Shown one piece after another: positions 23,701 through 32,170 of a stretch of DNA of 64,000 nucleotides. The notes under the pieces are model-generated. The model was not told the origin of the DNA. It worked only from the letters and a program-made list of their open reading frames with translations, and searched no databases. The position numbers and the translations under genes were made by a program. The DNA comes from Syngnathus acus (Eukaryota > Chordata > Actinopteri > Syngnathiformes > Syngnathidae), in NCBI RefSeq assembly GCF_901709675.1, contig NC_051094.1, positions 2,150,501 through 2,214,500 of the forward strand, written 5' to 3'. Every line of letters begins with the position of its first letter. Within the stretch, counting starts at the first letter, position 1.

Positions 23701-26659
23701 CTTTCATCTTCTCGAAAGCAGAAGACAGCACGCCGTCCTCCCCGCTCAGATCTCCCCTGGTTTCCCCCTTCCCCCGCGCCGCATCTCCTCCCACCAGCCC
23801 CTTTTTCCGTCCTGCCGCCTCTCCTACCAGGACCAAAGTCTCGCCCGTGTCACCGGCCACGTCCCCATTTGGCAATGCCCCGCCGATTTCAACCGCAGCG
23901 CCTGCCGTGCCCCCTGCCAGCCGGCAGCCTGTTGTTGAAACGGAAGCTCCGTCACCCGCAGAGCCCTCTGCGCCGCCGCCAACCTCCATTCATCTGGAAG
24001 CCTCCTCATTCTCCGGCTTGGAAAGAAGCATCCCTACTGAGTCACTCCCGGGGGCTCTGCCATCCTCACCCCCAAACACGCCGGTGGAGCCAGAGTTCTC
24101 CACATTTTACTTCGAAGGTCCTCCTCCACAGCCGCCCTCATCTCCTCTCCCCGAGATACCGCAGTTTAACACGGGTAAGGTGACGATTGTATAAATAAAC
24201 TTTCCACGACGCTTTTTTTGATCAAACCACTTCCCCCCCATCGCGAGAATCATGTCATCTATTTTTGTCTGTCAGAAATTAAAGATTGAAGTTACATGGA
24301 TGCTTGTGCCAAAGTCAAATCCGCAACATTCCAGACAGTTAACACTGCCAACAAACTGAATCAGAGCTCTGCTACACAGAGCCATATTGCTACAGGCCAG
24401 GCACAAATAAAAAAAAAAAAGATCTTCAAACTTAAAGTTTTATCCACTTTGATGCCATCTTAAAATGTACACTCGACTTTTTTTTCTCCTTACGAAAGTT
24501 AAATTTGTCCCTCTCGTTGTTGCTTCATCAACAGACCTCCACGCAACCATGTTTGTGCATACCGACACTGGCTACAAGGCACAAGCCGTCCTGCTGGAAG
24601 TGGACGAGGAGGAAGATGAGGTCGAGGAGAAGGATGAAGAGGAGGATGATGAAGAGGAGCAGGTAGAAGATGTGCTGGTGAATGAAGCGGAAGAGAAGAA
24701 GCAAGAAGAGGAAGCTGGTGTGCAAGATCAACCTTGTGCGTCCACTGAGGAACCAGCCCGGGTTGAGTCAGAGGAGCAGGTGCAGGTGAAGGAGGAGCAG
24801 ATGGTGCAGCAGGAGGAGGAAGAAGAATCAGAGCAAGAAGTTGAGCATGTGACCTCAGAGGACAAAACTGAGGAGGTGTGGGACAATGAAGAGGAAGTCA
24901 ATGAAGATAAAGAGCACAATGACCAATTTGAGGACATTCACAGCCCAGATCTTGGAGATCTTTCGGAAAAAGACCAAACGCCCGAACCTACAGGTACTTT
25001 TCCGTTATCAGTGTTGAAAAAAATATGACTTCAAGGTCGAATCATCATTTCAGATGAGGAGGGCATTTGTCAAAGTATCAAGCTCGAGACGGTGATCCTA
25101 CCAAGCAACGGGTTCACGCATGAAGAAGAAGAAAATGGCATAGGTTGGTTTGAACAACCAGTGGAAAAACTTTCAACTTCAAGCGTGATTCTGACTGATG
25201 TTTTCTTCAGGGAGATCTTTGAGCCCGTCCGATGCTGAAATCAGCTCACCGGAACTGAGCGGCTCTTACGACCTTCACAACGCAGCAGAGAGCGATGACA
25301 TCAACGAAGACAATGAGATATCAGAAAATGGACGAGAGGTAATACACTGACATTTCCTGACCCCCCCAAAAGTTGCATTTCACATTCATCCTCTAGATGG
25401 CGGCAAATGCTCTTTTCAAACTGTTGCTGCTGCTGTGAGAAAGCTACAGATGAAGTACTTAAAAAAGGGTCAAAGCAATTTAATTCTTATGTTTCTTTTT
25501 CAGTCCGATTGCGACTTTCAATTATTCTGCCAGTAAAATCTGGAGTTTCCTCCTGCTTTTGCGGTTCCCTTTCCACCTGTCACACCATAATTGTGACATT
25601 CCTGCAGCCTTGCTCAGCCACGAGCCCGTTTGGTTCCAGATGTGACCAACATGCGTACTAATAAAGTCTCCTTTGAGAACAGGCTTAGTCATTTCCATAA
25701 ACCGCTGGTCACCTTAATTGTATGCAAAGTAATATTTGGATGGATCTGGATCAGATTTGCTCTGCTGATGAATGTACTCGTGGTTCGCCGGAGAGTAAAT
25801 CAGTGGTTGTAAGTTGGAGCAGAAGGGAAAGGGAAGTGGAGGAACAGACTTAATAATATAGATACTGTAAATAGAGCAGCGACAAACTGTTGCCCGTGTA
25901 AAACATTTATCTGCAGAAGAGGCATTTTTTTCGTATTTTACACTCTTATGTGGCGACCAAAAAAATGTTGCATCACGTTTTGTCTCTGCCATAATTCGTC
26001 CCATCTGAGGTTGGCATTCCAAGCACCACAGTACATAAATCAAAACAAAAAATGACACATGGAATGAATCTCTTTACATCTTGTATTATTGCTCACATAA
26101 TGTTAAGATGCAAAATGTTGTCAGATTACACTTTTGGTGAATTTTTAGGGAAGGCTGGAACAGATTAATGGCATTTCCATTCGTTTTAATGGGGAACGAC
26201 GATTTATATATTTTGAATTCTGAGCCTGGTCGCGGAACGAATAAAATTAATTTCTCTCTTCTCTAATAATATAATATTTCACTTATAAATATGATTTAAA
26301 GTTGTTGTTTTTTTAATTCCAGTATGATTTTCTTTGCCCTCTCCACTCAAGGTACCTGTATTAGCTGAGCAACAAATATGCGTCAGAGCTCTGTACGACT
26401 ACCAAGCAGGTAAAATGCCACTTAGGGGATAATCTCTCCTGAGCACATAAAGTGTCTCCACTTACCATAATGACTGTGCGATTAGCGGGTTTTCACAGCA
26501 TATTATCTTGCGGTTTGCACAGAGGACGAATCCGAGATCTCCTTTGAACCTGGTGACATCATCCGGGACGTGGAAACGGTGGATAAAGCTTGGTGGAGGG
26601 GGTGGAGCAAAGATGGACGCCAAGGCTTGTTCCCCGCCAATTATGTGGAGACCATATAG
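8717..26659 (+). CDS. dbnl: Drebrin-like actin-binding adaptor (ADF-H, coiled coil, SH3), 16 coding exons
   Basis: Joined exons: 8717-8808, 19023-19078, 19215-19327, 20094-20168, 22294-22431, 22593-22670, 22756-22907, 23008-23062, 23226-23300, 23362-23464, 23659-24174, 24535-24993, 25054-25143, 25211-25338, 26352-26409, 26523-26659. All phases agree and the sum is 2325 nt, or 774 residues. Domains: ADF-H at about 1-135, charged coiled coil about 185-280, NPREFF motif at 290-295 (as in drebrin and DBNL), Pro/Ser-rich 313-485, acidic 485-637, and SH3 about 719-774 with ALYDY (723-727), WW (753-754) and the PANY motif (767-770). DBNL/mAbp1 proteins bind F-actin and link it through SH3 to dynamin and other endocytic partners at the cell cortex; that role is inferred from the family. 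Drebrin itself lacks the SH3, so the gene is DBNL-type, but it is far longer than typical DBNL (about 430). Whether it is the a, b or a third paralogue is undecided. Confidence 0.9.
8809..9896 (+). other. dbnl: Intron 1, first part
   Basis: Intron 1 spans 8809-19022 (10.2 kb). This part has T and A runs and a short CpG-rich block near 9050-9130 that may still belong to the promoter region. No exon is seen. Confidence 0.6.
9897..10190. mobile_element. Set-B palindromic DNA transposon copy (B1), 294 bp
   Basis: Begins TACCGTATTTTCCGCACTAT and ends with the inverted complement (...GTGCGGAAAATACGGTA), with TA at both borders, as expected for a TA target duplication. Inside, a unit of about 50 bp (TTATATATGGACAAAGTTTT to GAAGGTGCGCC) occurs twice. 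A 34-bp piece at 10012-10045 (CAGGCGTGTCCAAAGTCCGG...) resembles the end of a different, hAT-like repeat. Confidence 0.8.
10191..11553 (+). other. dbnl: Intron 1, no gene seen
   Basis: Mixed sequence with short poly-T and poly-A tracts (10541-10556, 10809-10824, 11276-11289, 11440-11456). No recognisable exon or transposon. Confidence 0.5.
11554..11879 (+). mobile_element. hAT-like non-autonomous element (C1) with target duplication
   Basis: Termini are CACAGGTGTCAAACTC at the left and GAGTTTGACACCCCTG at the right, imperfect inverted repeats of each other. They are flanked by the 8-base near-duplication CACTATAG (11546-11553) and CACTAAAG (11880-11887). An 8-bp target duplication and CAGGGGTG-like ends point to the hAT superfamily. 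At 326 bp it has no coding capacity. Confidence 0.75.
11888..13394 (+). other. dbnl: Intron 1, no gene seen
   Basis: AT-rich, with A-tracts at 12841-12868. A moderately purine-rich block lies at 13080-13160. No exon recognised. Confidence 0.5.
13395..13700. promoter_or_regulatory. Enhancer-like high-complexity block in intron 1
   Basis: About 300 bases free of simple repeats, with clustered motifs: ATGGATAATTGG, GCGCTAATCTTGCGCAATCA (C/EBP-like TTGCGCAA), TTAATTGAGGATTAATTCAT (paired ATTA cores). It contrasts with the low-complexity surroundings and does not keep an open frame. Confidence 0.3.
13701..15548 (+). other. dbnl: Intron 1, no gene seen
   Basis: Mostly unique-looking sequence. A short high-complexity block at about 13995-14110 could also be regulatory. 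Open frames here have no family features. Confidence 0.45.
15549..15720. mobile_element. Set-A palindromic DNA transposon copy (A1), 172 bp
   Basis: Starts TACCGTAATTTTCGGACTAT and ends with its complement. The inner arms (AAGTCGCACC/AAGTCGC repeats) are also largely self-complementary, so the whole copy can fold into one long hairpin. TA is present at both ends. Confidence 0.85.
15721..19022 (+). other. dbnl: Intron 1, last part
   Basis: No exon is seen until the acceptor at 19021-19022. It includes a high-complexity block at about 16195-16345, which is possibly regulatory, and the TTA-rich microsatellite listed separately. Confidence 0.5.
18003..18128 (+). repeat. TTA/TTC-rich minisatellite, unit about 50 bp
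   Basis: Two to three imperfect copies of a unit of about 50 bases beginning CCTATTATTAT...CTCATTATTTTATTA, itself built from TTA and TTTTA steps. Confidence 0.7.
19023..19078 (+). CDS. dbnl: dbnl exon 2 (ADF-H)
   Basis: Acceptor TGTGTCCACAG; encodes [18 protein letters not shown], aligning to the drebrin-family ALYTYEDGSDDLKLAASG region. The GTAAGT donor is strong. Confidence 0.93.
19187..19211 (+). repeat. (TG)n microsatellite at the exon 3 acceptor
   Basis: An uninterrupted TG run sits directly before TAAG at the exon 3 boundary and replaces a normal polypyrimidine tract. Confidence 0.85.
19215..19327 (+). CDS. dbnl: dbnl exon 3 (ADF-H), with alternative acceptor
   Basis: With the acceptor at 19213-19214 (TAAG) the exon gives [20 protein letters not shown], which matches the family length (drebrin: EGGLQELS...). 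A second AG at 19228-19229 (TTGCAG) is in frame and would drop 15 nt (VGGVA). The exon ends before GTAAAA in phase 0. Confidence 0.85.
19394..19809. mobile_element. Set-B palindromic DNA transposon copy (B2), 416 bp, in intron 3
   Basis: Ends TACCGTATTTTCCGGACTAT and its complement. The left half matches B1 closely. The centre (about 19500-19690) is different and carries CTGGCCCGAAG and GTGGCCCGC pieces like those of the hAT-like set C, suggesting an insertion or recombination. The right arm repeats GGTGCGCCTTATAGTCCGGT. Confidence 0.8.
20094..20168 (+). CDS. dbnl: dbnl exon 4 (ADF-H)
   Basis: Encodes [20 protein letters not shown] and KHFFK, aligning to GEDVPDARKCACASHV...FF of drebrin. The donor is weak (AAG|GTTCAG); reading through would meet a stop two codons later. 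Confidence 0.9.
20169..22293 (+). other. dbnl: Intron 4
   Basis: Contains a (TG)n run at 20755-20781 and poly-T and poly-A tracts. About 21848-21915 (CTGGCGGAGCTAGAAGAGGG ... CACTGCCCCCCCT) resembles a dispersed fish repeat. Overlapping frames on both strands at 21321-21750 look like chance. Confidence 0.6.
22294..22431 (+). CDS. dbnl: dbnl exon 5 (end of ADF-H and linker)
   Basis: Encodes [19 protein letters not shown] and on to SEREDIV. It corresponds to the last helix of ADF-H and the spacer before the conserved GTxYxKTNA motif. GTGAGT donor. Confidence 0.93.
22593..22670 (+). CDS. dbnl: dbnl exon 6 (conserved GTNYRKTNA segment)
   Basis: Encodes [20 protein letters not shown] and FWARAE. 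This is the family-specific segment between ADF-H and coiled coil (drebrin: GTTYQKTDAAVEMKRINREQ), and it is strong evidence for the family. Confidence 0.95.
22756..22907 (+). CDS. dbnl: dbnl exon 7 (coiled coil)
   Basis: Encodes about 50 residues, nearly all Glu, Arg, Lys or Leu ([20 protein letters not shown]...). It aligns to the drebrin/DBNL coiled coil and ends in phase 2. Confidence 0.95.
23008..23062 (+). CDS. dbnl: dbnl exon 8 (coiled coil)
   Basis: Short exon completing an Arg codon and encoding [18 protein letters not shown]. Donor GTGAAT, phase 0. Confidence 0.85.
23226..23300 (+). CDS. dbnl: dbnl exon 9 (coiled coil end)
   Basis: Encodes [20 protein letters not shown] and IEMAA. 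This corresponds to the KSESEVEEAA region after the drebrin coiled coil. GTAAGT donor. Confidence 0.9.
23362..23464 (+). CDS. dbnl: dbnl exon 10 (NPREFF motif)
   Basis: Encodes [20 protein letters not shown] followed by a Ser-rich stretch. NPREFF is a hallmark shared by drebrin (NPREFFKQ) and DBNL (HPREIFKQ). Confidence 0.93.
23659..24174 (+). CDS. dbnl: dbnl exon 11 (Pro/Ser-rich region)
   Basis: A single 516-nt exon encoding [18 protein letters not shown] and then about 150 residues of Pro/Ser/Ala-rich, probably disordered sequence with many SP and TP sites and PPxP-like runs. These are likely phosphorylation and SH3-ligand sites. Much longer than the equivalent part of DBNL. Confidence 0.9.
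24175..24534 (+). other. dbnl: Intron 11
   Basis: A 360-base GT/AG intron with an A-tract near 24410-24420; nothing else noted. Confidence 0.85.
24535..24993 (+). CDS. dbnl: dbnl exon 12 (acidic region)
   Basis: Starts [20 protein letters not shown] and continues as about 120 residues dominated by Glu and Asp. The DNA is strongly purine-rich (GAG/GAA/GAT). The low complexity suggests growth by replication slippage. There is no stop in 153 codons and both splice sites are in matching phase. Confidence 0.88.
25054..25143 (+). CDS. dbnl: dbnl exon 13
   Basis: Encodes [20 protein letters not shown] and then an acidic tail. Phase 1 in and out, so it could be skipped without breaking the frame. 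Confidence 0.8.
25211..25338 (+). CDS. dbnl: dbnl exon 14
   Basis: Encodes [20 protein letters not shown] followed by a Asp/Glu/Asn-rich segment; probably a disordered linker before the SH3. Confidence 0.85.
25339..26351 (+). other. dbnl: Intron 14
   Basis: About 1 kb with no exon. Its 3' part contains the dispersed repeat at 26153-26250. Confidence 0.8.
26153..26250 (+). repeat. Dispersed repeat, copy 1
   Basis: Shares with 63722-63840 the pattern: gga-acag/ccaATTAAT, then CATTTCCATTC and TTTTAATGGGGAA, then GAGCCTGGTCGCGGAACGAA in the order typical of a widely scattered vertebrate repeat. Confidence 0.6.
26352..26409 (+). CDS. dbnl: dbnl exon 15 (SH3, first part)
   Basis: Encodes [24 protein letters not shown] is the conserved first SH3 motif. 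The human DBNL counterpart is [11 protein letters not shown]. Confidence 0.96.
26523..26659 (+). CDS. dbnl: dbnl exon 16 (SH3, end and stop)
   Basis: Encodes [20 protein letters not shown], then KAWWRGW and [11 protein letters not shown], ending at TAG. It contains the acidic RT-loop, the WW ligand-binding pair and the closing PANY motif, so the SH3 appears functional. Confidence 0.97.
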
Positions 26660-26777
26660 CACATACGCACGCACGCACGCTCACACTCTCAGGGACGCCA
26701 TCATCCCTTAAGACTGCACCTCTGTCTTTGGATGATTGTGTTGTCAAAAAAAATATACAATAGTTTCACACATTAAA
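26660..26777 (+). terminator. dbnl: dbnl 3'UTR with candidate poly(A) signal
   Basis: A (CGCA)-rich repeat follows the stop, and an ATTAAA lies at 26772-26777. The true 3'UTR may be longer. Confidence 0.4.
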
Positions 26778-28450
26778 TATAACTCCGCAACCTCATAACA
26801 AAACAAGCCGTTTTTACCGGGGACCAAAATAACTTATTTCCTCAGGAGTTACTGAAGGAATGTTGGAAGGCGGGATCACGCAACATAAAAATGACAAATG
26901 ATCACAAACTTGCATTTCCTTGTCACAAACACAGATTTTGTTTTGTGTGTATGTTTTCTTGTTGCGTCAAACATAAAAAAAAAAAAAGCCTTGAGTTCTC
27001 ATTCCGAAAACTTACTTCACTGCTCATAATTAAACCGTATAATCAAGATATACACATAGACCTCAACTTATAATCATCTCCTCAACTTTCCCGAGACAAT
27101 TTACAGCACTATATTTGTTCCTTGTTCATTTCTTGATTAACTGCTGCGGAACACAGCAGCAGAGTTGAAAGGCTCCGTGTTTGCTTCACATCAATCTCGG
27201 AGACTATACTGTGCTTTGTTGTCATGGTGATGTCTATACTTATATTGTTTGATTAAGTTGTCTTCTCTTGTTCTCCCCTGGATTTTAATTAAGTCATGTG
27301 ACACAGCCACGATATACAGAAAAACATCTTCAGATTTTAATCGGCTTAAATATAATTATACCTTGTATATAAGAATGTATAGCAACAACAAATATCTCAT
27401 TTCTGGGGTTGTGTGTTATATGTTGTATGGATATTTTCTTATTTACGTGAAACTTACAAAAATAGTCTCTTTAAACAATTGGATTAACAATTGTATGTTC
27501 CTCTACCATCCTTTATTAGAAGTGTATATTTTTCTGTATCAAGCAATAATAACTTCATTAAGGACACCCTGCATTTGGAAAAATAATAATACACATGAAA
27601 ATACAAATTGGTTTGTGACTGGTGTGAAACATTTTTATAGAGGAGTAAATATTGCAAGTCAAGAACAAGACACAAAACAGTTATTAATAAAAAGCTCTGT
27701 ACATACTCGTATTTTTATTATTAAGTATTCAAGTACAAATTGTGAGTACTTTTCTGGGTGTAGTTTTTCAATCCTGCCGATAGGGGGAGACAATGGCTTT
27801 TCCAATATACCTGATGTCACCCTGAATTGAACACATTTCCTCAGGACAAAATAAGTCAAATATTTTGACAAGCAATAAAGGACTCTTTTTGTTAGGCACA
27901 CTTTAGAAGTGGTACATCCAGACAGTCTTTAAGCTAAAAATTGCTAATTCCGCTACACTTCAAATAGGATCTCACCCAACTTGGGTAATAATGATTGATT
28001 GAATGTGACGTTAATATTTCTTAAGCATACAATTTTCACATTTATAGGACGTCGAGGGAGGGAGGGAGGGAGGGGTGTAGGTTACGCTCCTGTGCTGCCA
28101 GTTCAATAAGAGTGTTAGCAGATGCGCTTGTGTTGGTAGAGAAAGTCGATGTTTGACATGGGGCTCATCCTGCTTGAAATGATACTTGTTGACAGACTGA
28201 ATACATCTTTCAAGCTGACTATTCTGTCACGCTTATTCCGCAAGGCTAATCATCAGTGATGACTGTGAAAAGGTGATGCGCTTTATATTAAATACTAATT
28301 GGGCGGAACGCAGAAAAATTCTCATGATTGGGGGGGGGAAATGTTTTTGTTTTTGCCACGTTATTTTTAACAAGGATTGCGAACAATTTCATATGCAATA
28401 TAGCAACATTTTTGGGCAACTATCTTCTATGTGTTTGGAGAACGCCCTTC
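26778..28450. other. Intergenic, AT-rich, no recognised gene
   Basis: Includes a 193-codon frame (27249-27830) lacking an ATG start or any family motif, which is probably chance in AT-rich DNA. A (GGGA)n tract lies at about 28054-28075. Confidence 0.45.
28054..28075 (+). repeat. (GGGA)n microsatellite
   Basis: About five uninterrupted GGGA units. Confidence 0.9.
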
Positions 28451-28753
28451 CATAGGTGTCAAACTCAAGGCCCGGGGCCAGATACTGCCCGCCACGTCAT
28501 TTTATGTGGCCCGCAAAGACAAATGTTGCTTCAACTTTGTGTCATTACTAAAATTACAAATTGTCTTCACTTTTTAAAAATAGAGATATTGCTAGCAAGT
28601 TTTGTTACCATTCATCATTTTAAACTATTGAACAATTTTTACCTGTCTGATTTCAAAACTAGTTATTCGTCAGTTTATTGTGTAGCCTAATGGCCCTCGG
28701 AGGGAAACTAAACTGCAATGCGGCCGGCGACAAAAAGGAGTTTTACACCCCTG
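28451..28753 (+). mobile_element. hAT-like element copy (C2)
   Basis: Left end CATAGGTGTCAAACTCAAGG, right end TTTTACACCCCTG. The interior matches C1 (GGCCAGATACNGCC, GTGGCCCGCAAAGACAAAT). No clear target duplication remains. Confidence 0.7.
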
Positions 28754-31700
28754 GGCCACACTATGTAAATATAATCAAGGTAGCAAGACATCCTTTTTGT
28801 ATTTTAAGTGAGAACCGGTTTCCATTTGTTCCGTTTAAGACAACAGAGCGAGGGGGGACATTAAGACAAAGAAAACAAACGGGCAGCTGTGTCCTGCTCC
28901 TCCGCGTCCATCTTCCCATGGTCATCCCCACAACCAAGAGATCCCTTGTCTCTTCTCATTAAAGCCACTGATAGGAAGACACCGACTAATGTGCCAGTCA
29001 ATTTCCCCTTCCCCTTTGTCCAAGGGCTCTGCTTCATTCTGTGACCCTCATCTGTTACAAAACCCCTTCAACAAAACCACACACACACAGCTCTGACTTT
29101 CCCCTTTATCTCTTACTTAACTGTCAAAGCCTATCAGAGCGGTGGACGACTGACAAGTGTGGGATGACCGGGGTGAAGCGGTGGTTGGGAGGTGCCACTC
29201 ATTGCCGTGTTTATCAGCACAAAGGCCAACGACAGCAACCTAATCTGACCTGGCTGCTGATGGCTCGTGGCTGCGTCTCTGCTCTCCAACAGACCTCGAA
29301 GATACTCTCAAGGGAAAGGATAAGCATATACCAAACACGTATGTACACACAAGCTGGAGCGGTGACTATTCTTAGCTCCCATTTCGGATGCAACCTCCTT
29401 CTCTTTGCCGCTCGTCAACCCCGGCCTGTCGTTGCCTTTGTGATGTTTTCAACTTTTGGTGATTAATTGTGTTTGGTAGAAGTGTCGCCGCCGTCTTATA
29501 ACAGCATGCAGTGCTCATCCTCTCTTTGCTGTTTTTCTTTATTTTTTATTTGGCCAGCGCCTTCAATATTTTACCCCACTTCCTTCGTCGTTGAGGAAGC
29601 GGGGCCGCACTTTCCCACCCACCCATGCAAAGTGTTGTTGGATTTCCAGTTCCTACTCTACTTGGCTGTTGTTTGGCACTATAACATACTATTCTTAAAA
29701 TACCTACCAAGTTCCTGTTTTGTTCTTTGCCTTTGCCGGAGTAAAGGTTGGCAGGCACCTGTGCTCGCTGAGAAAATTTGATCTCATTTTCTTTCTGGCT
29801 CGTTGTTGTGCCGGGGCAATGTTTACCTCAGGCAACATGTCAGCCGGCGGATCAAAGATTACCCAGCCAATAGGAGCTGCTTTTCAAGTGATGCCGCTGC
29901 AAAAAAATCCACCAGCGAGTTTGTTTACTTTTGACATCCTCTCAAGGCTATGTAACATTCATCCCGAGAAGAATATTGTCCAAGCTATCGTGCCTCCTCG
30001 ACACAAATCTGCTTTAATTCCGCTTGGTTTATGGCTGGATCAAACCTTTGCCGTTAGACGTCTCTCTTGTTTCTTCACGTTGTCGTTCGTCTGTTGCGTT
30101 TCAAGATTATCTTCAAAACGGCGGAATTAGATAACGCCGCACATGGCCAAGATTTTACTGTCAGCATCAAAACCGGCCCATTAACTTATGAAGGCCTCGT
30201 TGGCAAAGCTCCCTTTTCCCCTCCATGGCCATCAAACACGCTATTATCCTCGGCCGCTCTCACACAACTCTGACAATGAACAGAGGATTAGAATATCTCG
30301 CTATCTTCGAGCGAAGAAGAAAAATCTCCTTTTACTAGTCCACGGTGAACACTGTTTGGCAGCGTCTTCGGATTCCCGAGAGGCTTTTTTTTTTTTAAAC
30401 AACACAATTGCTGCACTTGCAATCAGCCAACATGTGGCATTGTGATCCAATCACAGGATTTCATCCCCCCCTTCGTGCATACATGGTTAAGTCTCTCCTT
30501 CTATTGTGGAGGAATCTTCAAAGCAGTTGGTAACCACAGGGGAACATTGGGAGTTGTTAATTAATACAACAGACTGTACAAATGATTTATTTTCCTGATT
30601 CCAAAGATGAAAACAAACTTTTTTTTTTCTTTGCGCTGAATCCATCGACATCCCCCTTTATCCTAGATGGTGAAATGTTGCTCCTCTGAGAAAGGGTTCC
30701 ACAAAACAACAAAATGTCTGTTCAGCTTTCCTGGATTTTACTGGATTTTTGGTTGTTTTTATTGAGTAAAGTGACAAATGTTTTTTCTGAAATGTTTTCA
30801 TCTTAACGACAGTCGCTGAATTTGAATGGCTTGTGAAAGTTGACCGCTGAAAGCCAATAATGTTTTTTTTTCTAAATGGCTTTCAACCCTAACTTAAAAG
30901 GTGATGGGCAAATGAAGCTTCAAATATGTTTCACAAACCAGCTGTATTTTTTGATACCTCTAGATGTCACTATTGCTTTAAATGTCTGTGTGAAAATGGC
31001 AAGTCAGCATACTTTCATCCCAATATAAAAAAAATACGACTGGTTCATGAAGCAAATTTGAAGCCTCATTTTCCCCTCACTGTGCATCCAGCCAAATTAA
31101 AGCTTGAAGAATTGAAGGTTAAGTCAAAATCCAGCTGCAAACGTGAGTACAGGTTTTGCAAATTGTCTTCCCTTAAAGACCAACAGGGTTAATCATCCCT
31201 GTCCTCCTTGTGACACACTAAGCAAACCTCACACATCTCCTGCTGCCTGTGGCATCACAATGGCCGCCCGATGCTGTGACTTTCTCCGAGACAATTCATT
31301 TCACAAGTACATCCGAAGGGGCAATGCCGACGGTGCCATTCCAGGGAGACAAATGAACAGAAACAGGCGTGCGTCAGTGAATGATGGCCGTACGCCACCG
31401 GGGGTGCGGGAAAAGGACACACGGGATGAGGTTGGCTTGAGTCTCATTCACAGCCTTGCCCGAGGACACGCGGATAATGTGAGACATCTTTTCTCACACC
31501 ATTTAAGCAACGGCCATGGGGACACATTGTTTTATTTATTTTTTTATGATTGTACTGGATGACCTCAGGCTGTCTATACAGTATACAGTGTGTGGACATA
31601 TGTTTTTGAATTTATTTTATTTTTTTTACCAAATGCAGAGGAAAAAAAGTTCTCCTTACGTACATTAAAGTTGTCCTGAAATCAAGTAAATGTTTCAAAA

Positions 31701-32059
31701 CAAATCGTTTTTAAACACTCCGTACAAATGCATTGAACTTTAAAGTTAAATACAACTAAACTGTACTTGGGCATTGATTCCTTTGCACACTTTGAGAATC
31801 ATTACCTTCAATGACAGATTTGCACGGTGTCTCGGGATTGCTATGCTTTCCTGTGATGTATGAACCGGAATTAGCTTGTTGTTCATTAATCTTCATCTCT
31901 CACTGTTTGCGCACAATTTCACGCATTGCATTTTGTACTTCAATCAATTGTAATTGTATTAAGAAACGTGCTTGGTTTTAAGACGCTGTGGTGGTGAAAT
32001 AGATGTTAATCGTGTCGATTTATAGTGGATAAGACATGCAAGGCAAGCCTTTGGCACAC

Positions 32060-32170
32060 AGGCACGTTGCCCCGCCCGCCCCGGGGGAGGCGGATGACAG
32101 AGCGCAAACAGCTAATAATTAATACCCTGATTACACAGGCTGCAACAACACGGGGAGACAAACCTCCACG
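32060..32170. promoter_or_regulatory. Enhancer-like block with homeodomain motifs
   Basis: A GC-rich start (CCCGCCCGCCCCGGGGGAGG) is followed by TAATAATTAA (32113-32122) and CCTGATTACA (TGATTA, 32128-32133). The density of ATTA cores in a GC-rich setting is unusual for this region. Confidence 0.3.

Noticed and set aside
24528-24937. Minus-strand Ser/Leu/Cys-rich frames opposite dbnl exon 12
   Set aside because: Shadows of the purine-rich acidic exon.
27249-27830. 193-codon plus-strand frame, the longest frame outside dbnl besides one at 1371
   Set aside because: It has no ATG at its start, lies in AT-rich DNA, and the peptide lacks motifs or domain order.
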